Positions 54,096-63,232 of a stretch of 64,000 bases of DNA are shown piece by piece. The translations under genes and the position numbers were made by a program. Every line of letters begins with the position of its first letter. Within the stretch, counting starts at the first letter, position 1. Below the pieces are notes generated by a model. It did not search any database. It saw only the letters and a list, made by a program, of their open reading frames with translations, and was not told the DNA's origin. This DNA comes from Shewanella oneidensis MR-1 (GTDB taxonomy: Bacteria; Pseudomonadota; Gammaproteobacteria; Enterobacterales; Shewanellaceae): the NCBI RefSeq assembly GCF_000146165.2, contig NC_004347.2, positions 4,387,029 through 4,451,028 on the forward strand, written 5' to 3'.

Positions 54096-55705
54096 CCCTT
54101 CACCTCAGTTTTTAACTCAGCACCTAGTGATTTCATTAAAGCTTCAAGATCGGCCAATGCACCTTTAAGCTCTGTCATTGCTTCACCCGCCAACTCTTCT
54201 GGTGTACCTAAATCCGCAGCATCGACGCTGTTGCTATCTTTTAGCCATGAGATATCTAGCGAGTCACCCTTAGTATCACGGATAAATTCACGACTGAATA
54301 CGCGCCAGCGGCTTTTGGCTAGGCGTTCATCTATGCCTTGATTGACTTCGGTCGTTTCGATTTCGACGGCTTCCGCATTAAACGACCATTCACCTTCTTT
54401 CCTTGCTGAAAGATCTGGATTCCCGCCTTCGCGGGAATGACTAGACGGGTCATAAACAGCTTCAAACGGGGTTAAGTGTTGCTCACCAAAGGGGGTGCGT
54501 TTACCAAAGTTTGGCATGTTGGTACGCAAGTCATACACCCAGGTATTGGTGGTGCAGTTTTCTTCTTGTAGTTTGTCGGCCTCTGATCCCTTAGTGAAGA
54601 AGAGCACATTAGTCTTCACGCCAGCGGCGTAGAAGATACCTGTCGGCAGACGTAAAATCGTATGAAGGTTGCACTTGTACATTAAGTCGCGGCGCACGTC
54701 AGTACCGACGCCCGCCTCAAACAAGACGTTATCGGGCAATACCACGGCGGCGCGGCCACCAGGCTTTAGGTTGCGGTAGATGTGCTGTAAAAACGCCAGC
54801 TGTTTGTTACTGGTGGGATAGGTTAAGTCGTCACGGGTGATGGACGCATCGCCGCCCTTACTGGTGCCAAAAGGCGGGTTAGCCAAGATAATATCAGCCT
54901 TGGGTAAACTCATGCCGACTTGACCCAAAGAATTGCCTAAATGCACTACGCCTTCATCGTCACCTTCCATGCCATGGAGTAAACAGTTCATCAATGCTAA
55001 ACGGCGGGTTGATGGCACTAGCTCAACGCCAATGAACGCCTTGTTCCGCAGGTGTTCAATTTCTTTTAAGGTGAGATCATCGTAATTGTCGGCATTTTTG
55101 ATAAATTCATGGGCGGCAATTAAAAAGCCAGCAGTACCCGCGGCGGGATCTTGAATCACTTCGCCCGCTTGTGGGTTAATGACCCGCACCATAGAGTCAA
55201 TCAAGGCACGCGGGGTAAAGTATTGGCCCGCGCCGGATTTGGTCTCGTTGGCGTTTTTTTCTAACAAGCCTTCGTATAAGTCACCTAAACCGTCTTTTTG
55301 GGCGCTGAACCAGTCAATCGAATCCAGTGATTTTATCAGCTGCTTTAAATGGCGTGGCTCACGCAGGCGGGTTTGGGCATCGGCATAAATGGCTAAAATC
55401 AGCGGATCGGCGTGTAGGGTATTGCCTTCGCTGTCTTTGCCCGTCGATAGGGTGAGTAAAATGCGTTTGTAATCATCGAGTAGGTTGAGGCCATCTTTAT
55501 CGTTTAAGTCGGTCCAGCGGCAGCCGGTTGGCAAGGTGTGTTTATTGAGTAAACCTGCCTCGGTATTTTCGTGCACCATTTTGATAAACAGTAATAGCAC
55601 CAGTTCGGTAACGTAATCGGAATAGTTAATGCCGTCGTCGCGCAGGACATCACACAGGTTCCACAGTTTTTGGACGATATCGCTGTTGCTGCTTGTTATG
55701 CTCAT
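54092..55705 (-). CDS. hsdM: Type I DNA methyltransferase subunit HsdM
   Basis: 537-aa N6-adenine methyltransferase. The SAM-binding motif DPAAGTAGFLIAAHEF and catalytic NPPFGTS are clear, with the HsdM N-terminal helical domain before them. Near residues 422-431 the protein carries SHSREGGNPD, the translation of a REP-like palindrome inserted in frame, at a site where family members usually have a short variable loop. The frame remains open, so the protein may still be active. Confidence 0.95.
   Translation of the reverse strand: MSITSSNSDIVQKLWNLCDVLRDDGINYSDYVTELVLLLFIKMVHENTEAGLLNKHTLPTGCRWTDLNDKDGLNLLDDYKRILLTLSTGKDSEGNTLHADPLILAIYADAQTRLREPRHLKQLIKSLDSIDWFSAQKDGLGDLYEGLLEKNANETKSGAGQYFTPRALIDSMVRVINPQAGEVIQDPAAGTAGFLIAAHEFIKNADNYDDLTLKEIEHLRNKAFIGVELVPSTRRLALMNCLLHGMEGDDEGVVHLGNSLGQVGMSLPKADIILANPPFGTSKGGDASITRDDLTYPTSNKQLAFLQHIYRNLKPGGRAAVVLPDNVLFEAGVGTDVRRDLMYKCNLHTILRLPTGIFYAAGVKTNVLFFTKGSEADKLQEENCTTNTWVYDLRTNMPNFGKRTPFGEQHLTPFEAVYDPSSHSREGGNPDLSARKEGEWSFNAEAVEIETTEVNQGIDERLAKSRWRVFSREFIRDTKGDSLDISWLKDSNSVDAADLGTPEELAGEAMTELKGALADLEALMKSLGAELKTEVKG
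54417..54441. repeat. REP-like palindrome inside hsdM
   Basis: The stem GATTCCCGC / GCGGGAATG with a CTTC loop (54418-54439) is the widespread 'ATTCCCGCCTTCGCGGGAAT' type of dispersed palindrome, normally intergenic. Here it lies in frame in hsdM and adds the peptide SREGGNPD. This is the only copy I noticed in the window. Confidence 0.75.
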
Positions 55706-55832
55706 TGGATTCTCAATTTTGTAATTTGGCTAATGATTGATGCATTAGGCTTAGGTATTTGGTTTATAGATAGGTTCAAGCTTATTGGCTGTCATGGCCT
55801 ATCGTTTAATGACTCTGTTTTAATTGCCCTGT

Positions 55833-56951
55833 TCAAAGCGCATAACGGCTGAACTGGTTACTGTCTTTGGTCATCAAAGTGACAAATTTAGGGTGGACAA
55901 ACAGCTTCTCTTTACCCGATTGCACCTCTTCAAGCACGCCTATGTCGCATAACTGCTTTAAGTAAACGGAAGCGGTTTGACGTTTGGCTAAGCCACTTTC
56001 GACAAGGTTTTGAATACGGCAATAAGGTTGCTCAAAAATCACTTGTACCAACTCATGGCTGTAAATTTTGGGTAGCTGCTGACGTACATATTCTGTGGTA
56101 TGGGCGATGAGTTCGCGCGCAGCGGCAATTTTATGGGTGGTCCATTTAGCCGTTTGCTCGACAGCGTTAAGGATAAAGATGATCCACGGTTGCCACTCTT
56201 GCTGAGTCGTCACGTTAAGCAATAAACGGTAATAGTCTTGCTTATGCGCGACGATATAGCGGCTCAGATACAAGATAGGTGCGCTAAGCAGTTGTTGGTC
56301 GATAAGGTAGAGAATATTGAGCACACGACCCGTACGACCATTACCATCGATAAAAGGATGGATGGCTTCAAACTGGTAGTGGGCCATAGCCATTTTGATC
56401 AGTGGATCAACATCATCTTGATTATGCAAAAAGGCTTCCCAGTTACTGAGTAAGTCACGAATGACACTCTCGCCTGCTGGTGGCGTATAAATAACCTCAC
56501 CTGTGGCCTGATTCGTTAAGCTAGTACCAGGCACTTTACGCACGTCCATCTGCACGGACTTAATAGTGCTGCAAATTTCTAATGCGGTAGTGACACACAG
56601 GGGGCGATTGCTTAACTGAGTAAAGCCTTGATAAAGCGCAGTGCGATAACGCAGCGCTTCTTTGGTCATGGGGTCGGCTTGACTGTCTTCTTGAGCATAC
56701 TGAAACAGCTTGTCGGTGGTGGTAACGATATTTTCAATCTCGCTACTGCCTTGGGCTTCGAGCAGTGGCAGTAAGTTGATGAGCAGACCCTGATTAGGTA
56801 GCAGCTCACCCGCTTGTTTTAGCTCTGCAAGGGCGGCGCGGGCTGGAATACAGGCTTTGAGTATAGGTAAGGTTTCGGCCAACTCAGCTAGTTTGCTGTC
56901 TAGCGGTAGTGGCGGTAAATGGTTGTATGCTTGTTCAGCTTGCCATTCCAT
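55833..56951 (-). CDS. fic: Fic-family adenylyltransferase (class II, SoFic-like)
   Basis: 372 aa. The Fic core motif HPFIDGNGRTGR starts with H198. An N-terminal inhibitory motif SSEIEN places the blocking Glu at E73, giving intramolecular autoinhibition (class II). A C-terminal winged-helix-like segment (KIYSHELVQVIFEQPYCRIQNLVESGLAKRQTASVYLKQL) follows. Length, E73 and H198 match the structurally studied Shewanella oneidensis Fic protein. Fic enzymes transfer AMP to hydroxyl side chains. It sits between hsdR and hsdM, behind an array of inverted octamers. Confidence 0.93.
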   Translation of the reverse strand: MEWQAEQAYNHLPPLPLDSKLAELAETLPILKACIPARAALAELKQAGELLPNQGLLINLLPLLEAQGSSEIENIVTTTDKLFQYAQEDSQADPMTKEALRYRTALYQGFTQLSNRPLCVTTALEICSTIKSVQMDVRKVPGTSLTNQATGEVIYTPPAGESVIRDLLSNWEAFLHNQDDVDPLIKMAMAHYQFEAIHPFIDGNGRTGRVLNILYLIDQQLLSAPILYLSRYIVAHKQDYYRLLLNVTTQQEWQPWIIFILNAVEQTAKWTTHKIAAARELIAHTTEYVRQQLPKIYSHELVQVIFEQPYCRIQNLVESGLAKRQTASVYLKQLCDIGVLEEVQSGKEKLFVHPKFVTLMTKDSNQFSRYAL

Positions 56952-56971
56952 GTTTAAAAAAACCTTCTTTT

Positions 56972-57090
56972 ATCGACATAAATAGAGATTGAGGTGAGCT
57001 TATGTCGATTCAATCGACATGTAAAGAAAACATGTTTACAAAACTTAGTTTAATCGACATGTTTGGGTTGTTTTTGAGACTCATGTCGAT
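56972..57090. repeat. Phased ATCGACAT inverted-octamer array upstream of fic
   Basis: Five exact copies: ATCGACAT at 56972, 57013 and 57053, and its inverse ATGTCGAT at 57002 and 57083. Copies 1/2 and 4/5 form two inverted pairs with the same 22-bp spacer; copies 2/3 form a palindrome with 9-bp arms around one base. Centre-to-centre distances are 30, 11, 40 and 30 bp, near multiples of the helical turn. The array starts 21 bp upstream of the fic ATG, so it is a likely operator. Confidence 0.7.
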
Positions 57091-57140
57091 AGCATCAACA
57101 TCAAGGGAGCGTTAGGGCTGCCATTTTGTGTTCAGTGACA

Positions 57141-57213
57141 TGTATAGAAAGTACCAATATCTATACAAATTCAGTGCACGTGTATAGATAATACGACTAT
57201 CTATACACGTGCA
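57141..57213. repeat. TGTATAGA inverted-repeat pairs between hsdR and fic
   Basis: TGTATAGA at 57141 and 57181 is each paired with TCTATACA 11 bp further (57160, 57200), so two identical inverted pairs sit 40 bp apart. The second pair extends to perfect 16-bp arms (TGCACGTGTATAGATA, 57175-57190 and 57198-57213) with a 7-nt loop. There is no T tract, so an operator is more likely than a terminator, although it lies just past the hsdR stop. Confidence 0.6.
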
Positions 57214-57255
57214 GACGACAACAGTCTTAACACTGCTCGATAGCCTACTTGCCCA

Positions 57256-60200
57256 CTAACCCACTTGCCACAGGTAGGCATTGAGCTCGTCTAAAATGGT
57301 ATCGAGTTGGTCATTGAGTACACTGTTAAAGCGTTTGGCACCACCGTCACTAGCAAAACGATTATTCACAAAGGCTTTATCAATCACAGCCTCATGCACC
57401 AATTGTTTTGCTAGACGGTCTAGCCACTTACGCTGATTTGGGTTCCAATCATGTTCGCTGTAAATGCGTTGCATGGCGTTATTCACCCGCTGGGCAAAGG
57501 GGATTAAGGCTTCATCCAATGCGGCTTGGCGAATATAACCGATAATACTCGCGGCGATATCTTGGTTGGTGTTTTTACGCCACGCACTTTGCAGGTGGGC
57601 TTCGCTATAGCCTGCCTCATCAAGCAGTAATTTGACCTCTTTTAGCTGAGCTCGGGTGAGATCTTTAGGTCGATTTACCACAACGGACAAGGCTGCTGAT
57701 TGGTTAATGTTTTGCTTAATGAAGTGACTGAAGCTTTCAAGATAATCAGCGGGCTTTTCGTGTATACCATAATTTTGCTGACGCTCTATGAACTCATCAC
57801 GCCCTTCATAGATGAGCGGCATACTGTCGCTACCCACCAGATAACGGACTTCGGCTAACTGATTAATCAAACTTTGGTGCTGCTTAAAAAATTGTGCCGC
57901 CTCTCTGGGGCCAATTTGATGTAGATGCTGGTGGAGTTTCGCTGGTGCTACGCCCCATAACTCTTCAAGTTGCTCGAGCTTGGCTTTAAGCTCTGGCTTA
58001 TTCTCGGCTTTTTTAGTCGCTTTTCGCATCACCCGCATCACTTTCTGCCCAAGTTGATTAAGCACGTCGTGGGCATGGCTATTGGTGTGACTATCTGCAC
58101 CTGCACCGACTTGTTCACCAGGGGTATTAAGTGCGCGTTCTAAAAAGGTATCGTCAGTTAACTCGTCCACCAGCTGCTCAAGGGTAATGTTGGGATCTTT
58201 CACTATCGGCTTCATAGTGTTAACAGCTTCAAGCGCGCTGTAAATATCAACCGGATCATAAATCTTAAAAGCCGTTTTACCTATGTCGTCACAGCGGCGA
58301 GTGGCACGGCCCATCATTTGTTCGTACAGAATGCGTGATTTGACTCGACGTAAAAACACTAAATGACAAATCTTAGGCACATCGATACCGGTTGATAATA
58401 GGTCAACAGTAATGGCGATATTAGGATAACGCTCGTTTTTATATTGGCGTATCAACTGGCTGACTTTATCACTTTGACCGGTAATTTTAGCCACTGCCGC
58501 TTGATTGTAGTCATCGCCATACATATCAAGAAAGGCTTTATCTAATAAGCGTTTTACCATGTCTGCATGCACATCGGTTGCACAAAAAATCATGGTTTTC
58601 TCATCGCCAAAAGGGTCTAACTCTTTGATTAATTCTTGGCAGATGACTTCATTAAACGACTCAGTAATCACTCTTTTATTAAAGGATTCAACATCGAACT
58701 TTAATTCGTCTTCTAAATCGGCCGTTTCAATTTCACCGGTTTGGGTGTTGATGGAGGTGACGGTTTCGCCTTTTTCAAACTTAATGCCGTGTTTGTTTAA
58801 CAGGGTTTCATAGCGGATCGGTGGCTCATGGTCGATAAGCCAATCGCCGGCAACCGCTTCGCGATAGCTGTAGGTGTAAACCGGTTTACCGAAAATCTCA
58901 CTTGTATGCTTGGCAGGCGTTGCGGTTAAGCCGATACGCACCGCATCAAAGTAATCGAGTACCCGCCGATAACTGGACAGATATTGGCTGGCATCGCGAG
59001 TGGCAAGTTCACCTTCGGTCATTTGCTGATCTAGGGCATAACCTCTGTGCGCTTCATCGACAATAATGCAGTCAAACTCGTCCAGCGGGGGCGGGTTATC
59101 CGACATAAAAATCCGTTTGACCATGGCCTGTACTGTCGCGACTTGAATGCGAGTTTCAGCTTCACTTTTCATATCGCCAAGCTCGGCAATATTGTAGATA
59201 GACGACAGCACTTTGTTTTGCTCAAGCTTGGCTTCGTCAAAGGAGTCGCACGCTTGCTCACCCAATGCGGTTCTATCAACGAGGAACAAGATACGCCTAA
59301 AACGCTCGGCCTTTAAAAATCGATACATCAAACCAATAATAGTGCGGGTTTTGCCTGTACCTGTGGCCATTGCCAGCAGACACTGAGTGTTATCTTGCGC
59401 TAAAGCCGACTCTACAGCTGCGATAGCTTTTTGCTGGTAATCGCGCAGACCGAGGTAATCAAAGCCTTCTTGTTGAAGTGTTTGCTCGGCGGCTTCGCGG
59501 CTGCGCTTTAATTTATCAAGCAGGCCATCAGGCGAGTGAAACTGTTGCAGCGCCCGCTTGGTGTTACTGGGTTTACGGGTATCGCGAAACCAAGTGCCTG
59601 ATAACTCTGCCAGTTGCTTATTAAACTCGCGGCCATTACAGGAATAAACAAAAGGGATATGGTAATGGCCGTCTGCGTCATCGGCCCATGCTACTGTGCG
59701 GCCTTCAATTTCCCATGCACCTTGTTGAGGCGCTATCAGTTTATAGCCTTTGGAGTAACGCTCGGCTTGGGATATTTTACCGGCAACGTGGGTGTTTTCT
59801 TTTTTTGCTTCTACCACAGCAACGGGGATTAAGCCGCAAAACAACACATAGTCGGCTCGACCTTTTTTACCTTTATGCCATGTTATCCACTCGGCTATTG
59901 CAAGGTTTTTACCTTTTTCTGGCCGAGTGCCTTTACGAAAATCTAATCTTTGGGAATCGGCAATCCAGCCAGCTTCTATCAGTTGTTGATCAATCAACAC
60001 CCGCGTTAACTCTTCGTTTAACTCAATGTGATTACCCGCTTTGCTCGCTTGCTGACTGAGTTGTTTCTTATTTTTGGTCGCCGCTTGGTTATCGACTTGA
60101 GCAAGCTGTACTAATTCTGCTTGTAGCGCTTTAATGCGTAATTCGAATTGATGCTTTTGCGCTACGAGAGCTTGCTCATGCTGCGCGGCCAACTTTGACA

Positions 60201-60825
60201 ACGCTCGCGCCTCTGCATCCATTTGCTCAGCTAATACCGCGTACTCTTCTTTTTCACGGGCCAGTAATGTTGTTAATTGCTGATTATCGGCTAATTGCTG
60301 GTGGTTATCGTTAAGTTCACTACGCAATAATTCAATTTGAGTTTGTAACTCTTGCAGTTGCTTACTGGGATCTTCAGGTGGGACAAACGGGCCGGCTTTA
60401 AATGCGGTCTTTTGATCGCCAAAGGTATGATGGAACCAAATCGCTAGGCTACGAGCAAGCTTTAAGCCTTCTAATGCTTCTTTATGTTGGGTTCGAAATT
60501 GGTGAGTGGCTTTATTGCCTTCAATCCTTAAGGCATGAAATAACTGGCGGACCACAGGCTCTAAGGTTAACTCACGATTAATTTTGAAGAGTAAATCTGC
60601 TTGAGTCGTTTTGTCATCAAACTCTATGCCGCACCGAGCCGCAATATCTTGCGCCATCGCTTCACCTAACTGGCGCAGCTTAATTAAGGTAGTGTTGGGA
60701 TCGCTGGTAAACGCACGTTCAGCACTGCAGGCCAAATCGATAAAAATAGGGTCGTATGGTTTGAGAAAACTAAAGTTAGCAGAGTCCTTTTCAGTACTCT
60801 GGCCTTGTGTGTCTAATGCCATCAT
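57256..60825 (-). CDS. hsdR: Type I restriction endonuclease subunit HsdR
   Basis: 1189-aa motor and nuclease subunit. An N-terminal DUF4145-like helical domain is followed by a long coiled coil (about residues 155-245), a PD-(D/E)XK nuclease site (RADYVLFCGLIPVAVVEAKKEN), and a superfamily 2 helicase with Walker A MATGTGKTRT, DEAH box IVDEAHRG, motif III GLTATPAKH and motif VI MMGRATRRCDD. The ATG at 60825 or the next codon are both possible starts after GAGGGA. An IS3-family element begins 51 bp upstream and may have displaced its promoter. Confidence 0.95.
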   Translation of the reverse strand: MMALDTQGQSTEKDSANFSFLKPYDPIFIDLACSAERAFTSDPNTTLIKLRQLGEAMAQDIAARCGIEFDDKTTQADLLFKINRELTLEPVVRQLFHALRIEGNKATHQFRTQHKEALEGLKLARSLAIWFHHTFGDQKTAFKAGPFVPPEDPSKQLQELQTQIELLRSELNDNHQQLADNQQLTTLLAREKEEYAVLAEQMDAEARALSKLAAQHEQALVAQKHQFELRIKALQAELVQLAQVDNQAATKNKKQLSQQASKAGNHIELNEELTRVLIDQQLIEAGWIADSQRLDFRKGTRPEKGKNLAIAEWITWHKGKKGRADYVLFCGLIPVAVVEAKKENTHVAGKISQAERYSKGYKLIAPQQGAWEIEGRTVAWADDADGHYHIPFVYSCNGREFNKQLAELSGTWFRDTRKPSNTKRALQQFHSPDGLLDKLKRSREAAEQTLQQEGFDYLGLRDYQQKAIAAVESALAQDNTQCLLAMATGTGKTRTIIGLMYRFLKAERFRRILFLVDRTALGEQACDSFDEAKLEQNKVLSSIYNIAELGDMKSEAETRIQVATVQAMVKRIFMSDNPPPLDEFDCIIVDEAHRGYALDQQMTEGELATRDASQYLSSYRRVLDYFDAVRIGLTATPAKHTSEIFGKPVYTYSYREAVAGDWLIDHEPPIRYETLLNKHGIKFEKGETVTSINTQTGEIETADLEDELKFDVESFNKRVITESFNEVICQELIKELDPFGDEKTMIFCATDVHADMVKRLLDKAFLDMYGDDYNQAAVAKITGQSDKVSQLIRQYKNERYPNIAITVDLLSTGIDVPKICHLVFLRRVKSRILYEQMMGRATRRCDDIGKTAFKIYDPVDIYSALEAVNTMKPIVKDPNITLEQLVDELTDDTFLERALNTPGEQVGAGADSHTNSHAHDVLNQLGQKVMRVMRKATKKAENKPELKAKLEQLEELWGVAPAKLHQHLHQIGPREAAQFFKQHQSLINQLAEVRYLVGSDSMPLIYEGRDEFIERQQNYGIHEKPADYLESFSHFIKQNINQSAALSVVVNRPKDLTRAQLKEVKLLLDEAGYSEAHLQSAWRKNTNQDIAASIIGYIRQAALDEALIPFAQRVNNAMQRIYSEHDWNPNQRKWLDRLAKQLVHEAVIDKAFVNNRFASDGGAKRFNSVLNDQLDTILDELNAYLWQVG

Positions 60826-60947
60826 TCCCTCGTAGCGCGATTATTTTCAATATAATCATATCTTTTACAAACAGTTGGTAATCCCCCCTCAAATTAACTG
60901 ACGTCAAAAGTAGAATTTTCTCGTAACATAAACGCAGGAGATTCACT

Positions 60948-61214
60948 ATGAAAACATCAAAATTCACCGATAGCCAAATCATGGCAATCCTTAAACAAGC
61001 TGAAGCCGGAACTCCAGTCCCAGAATTGTGCCGCGAACATGGCATGAGCTCAGCGACTTTTTACAAATGGCGAGCCAAATTTGGCGGCATGGATGCGTCA
61101 TTGATGGCTCGTCTAAAAGAGCTTGAAGCTGAAAATGCTCGACTGAAAAAGATGTATGCCGAAGAGCGGCTAAAGGCCGATGTCATTCAGGAAGCCATGG
61201 CAAAAAAGTGGTAA
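60948..61214 (+). CDS. IS3-family transposase OrfA
   Basis: 88 aa. A helix-turn-helix ([41 protein letters not shown]) is followed by a leucine-zipper-like helix ([21 protein letters not shown]). Its end overlaps orfB in the -1 frame at an A6G run (61201-61207), the usual place for programmed -1 frameshifting that yields the OrfAB transposase. Confidence 0.93.
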   Translation: MKTSKFTDSQIMAILKQAEAGTPVPELCREHGMSSATFYKWRAKFGGMDASLMARLKELEAENARLKKMYAEERLKADVIQEAMAKKW

Positions 61215-62023
61215 AGCTGTCGCAACGTAAAGCGATGGCTCAGCATGCAGTTGCAAATCGAAAAATCAGTATCCGTTTGGCCTGTGCAGCATTTTGTATC
61301 AGCGAAACCTGTTATCGCTACCGGCGCGTTAATGATGACGAAAATGCAGAGATTGCAGAATTTCTTGTTGAATTAACTGAAAAAGAATCGGATTGGGGCT
61401 TTGGTCAGTGTTTTAATTACTTACGCAACGTAAAAGGCTTTGCTTGGAACCACAAGCGTGTATACCGAATTTACTGCGAATTAGCGTTAAATCTGCGGAT
61501 AAAACCGCGCAGAAGGTTAAAACGAAATGCACCAGAGCCGCTGAAAGAGCCAACTAAAGCCAATCAGGTTTGGTCGATAGATTTTATGCATGACCAGTTA
61601 TCAGATGGACGAAGCTATCGACTGTTCAACGTGATTGATGACTTTAAACGTGAAGGGCTCGCGATTGAAGCAGGTTTTTCATTGCCAACAATGCGGGTGA
61701 TCCGGACCCTAAATCAGCTACTTGAAGGGCGAACAAAACCAATCGCGATCCGTTGTGACAATGGACCTGAATTTATTAGCCACGAATTTACGGAATGGGC
61801 GAAAAAGCATGAGATCAGGATTGATTACATTCAACCTGGCAAGCCACAGCAAAATGCGTACATAGAACGACACAATAAGACCATCAGGTACAGCTGGGTA
61901 AGCAAACATTTATTTGATACGCTTGAAGAAGTTCAGGACTATGCCACAAAATGGTTATGGTTTTACAATCATGAACGGCCGCACAAAGCCAATGGCGGAA
62001 AGCCGCCATTGATGGTTGCATGA
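61208..62023 (+). CDS. IS3-family transposase OrfB
   Basis: 271-aa frame carrying the rve integrase core. DDE residues are in [22 protein letters not shown] and [16 protein letters not shown], with the D(35)E-type spacing of the family. Probably expressed as an OrfAB fusion by -1 frameshifting. Confidence 0.93.
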   Translation: MVKLSQRKAMAQHAVANRKISIRLACAAFCISETCYRYRRVNDDENAEIAEFLVELTEKESDWGFGQCFNYLRNVKGFAWNHKRVYRIYCELALNLRIKPRRRLKRNAPEPLKEPTKANQVWSIDFMHDQLSDGRSYRLFNVIDDFKREGLAIEAGFSLPTMRVIRTLNQLLEGRTKPIAIRCDNGPEFISHEFTEWAKKHEIRIDYIQPGKPQQNAYIERHNKTIRYSWVSKHLFDTLEEVQDYATKWLWFYNHERPHKANGGKPPLMVA

Positions 62024-62201
62024 ACTCTACTTTTAACTTCGGTTAAAAATGGGAGGATTACCAGTTTAATCACCAGTTAAGTTTAGAAGTTGTTAACCCA
62101 CTCATTATTAGTACGAGTTGAAAACTCTCGCTAACACTGTTTCGGTGCTTTGGTTAGAATGCGTTTAATCAACAGCTTTATTTTGTCACATGGAAGACGA
62201 C

Positions 62202-63083
62202 ATGGATCTCGATTGCATTCCAACTATTGAATCACTGCTGGAGCAAAACGCCATCTGCTTTACTGGGCGTCCAGATTTAATTGACCGTTATCTGGTTTTA
62301 ATGGATTTAATAATACCAATAGAAACAATGGCACTGCTTGATGAGATAGGCAGCCCTTTCAAATCTTTTGAGTGGAATTCGTATCCCATTTACGGCTCTG
62401 AAACGAAGAACAGCAAAGTGAAAGAGTCCCCTACACTCGATTGCGATGACCTTTCTCTAAAGGAGTCGATTACGTTACCTAATAGACCACTTTATACCGT
62501 TCATCTTGATGAGGATTTCACCGTCACTGCACATGTCCGGTGTAATAATGGTTATTTTGATAAGCTAATCCACAAAAAAATTGGCGTGAACCCTAAAAGG
62601 TTAACGCACAGCCTAAAAGCGGTAACGCGGGCAATAGACCAGTCACCAGCATTCTTTATCTGCACTAAGTGCAATAAATTAATTGATGCCAATTTTAAGT
62701 CTCAAGATGGAACGGCCACATGTGCCTACAGCGCTTGCGGCAGGTTTGTGGAACAACACTTTGATGTTCTATCCGATAAAGTCACAAGCTCCTTATATAA
62801 TAAAGATATAAGTGTCGATATATTTGACGATTACATAGCCATCTCCATTGGTTTAATCACTTGGCCGCATCCGCATGAACCGAGCTTTGAATGGGTTATT
62901 CAACGGGAAATGGCTCTTAGTTCTACACCGCGACAGGTTAAGTCTGCAGCAAAAGCTATCCACGATAGTAAGATTGCCCGTGGAAAGTGTAAGCACTGTA
63001 ATGAGTCTATGAATGCAGGGCATATGTTCGATGATGATACCTGCCAAAGTTGTGCTACGGGCGTATATGGGGTTGTTTATTAG
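62202..63083 (+). CDS. Zinc-ribbon-like protein of unknown function
   Basis: 293 aa from the ATG at 62202 (GGAAG upstream; an ATG four codons earlier is possible). Two cysteine clusters look like metal sites: CTKCNKLID with CAYSACGRF about 20 residues later, and CKHCNESMNAGHMFDDDTCQSC at the C-terminus. No membrane segment. It is the last gene of the island before the right att site, downstream of the IS3-family element. I recognise no family; a role as a DNA-binding or island-encoded defence factor is speculation. Confidence 0.7.
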   Translation: MDLDCIPTIESLLEQNAICFTGRPDLIDRYLVLMDLIIPIETMALLDEIGSPFKSFEWNSYPIYGSETKNSKVKESPTLDCDDLSLKESITLPNRPLYTVHLDEDFTVTAHVRCNNGYFDKLIHKKIGVNPKRLTHSLKAVTRAIDQSPAFFICTKCNKLIDANFKSQDGTATCAYSACGRFVEQHFDVLSDKVTSSLYNKDISVDIFDDYIAISIGLITWPHPHEPSFEWVIQREMALSSTPRQVKSAAKAIHDSKIARGKCKHCNESMNAGHMFDDDTCQSCATGVYGVVY

Positions 63084-63136
63084 AACCTATATATTAAGCC
63101 GCATTATTTAGAATCAAGTATGTTAACGACAACCAA

Positions 63137-63158
63137 GTGGTTACTAAATCGGTTACTA
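63137..63158. repeat. Right arm-type integrase repeats
   Basis: GTGGTTACTA at 63137-63146 and the variant TCGGTTACTA at 63149-63158 have the same 12-bp pitch as the pair near attL. They lie 75-96 bp inside attR. Confidence 0.65.
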
Positions 63159-63232
63159 AAACCAAAAAGCAAACGTAAAAATAGAATCAAATTATTGATT
63201 TTAAATAAAATAAAATCATCAATCAACATTCT

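Larger units (their letters stand above)
60877..62062 (+). mobile_element. IS3-family element (IS407-like group), complete
   Basis: 1186 bp from GGTAATCC to GGATTACC with imperfect terminal inverted repeats (left GGTAATCCCCCCTCAA, right read inward GGTAATCCTCCCATTT). A 4-bp target duplication AGTT flanks it at 60873-60876 and 62063-62066. Both transposase frames are intact, so it is potentially active. Confidence 0.9.
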
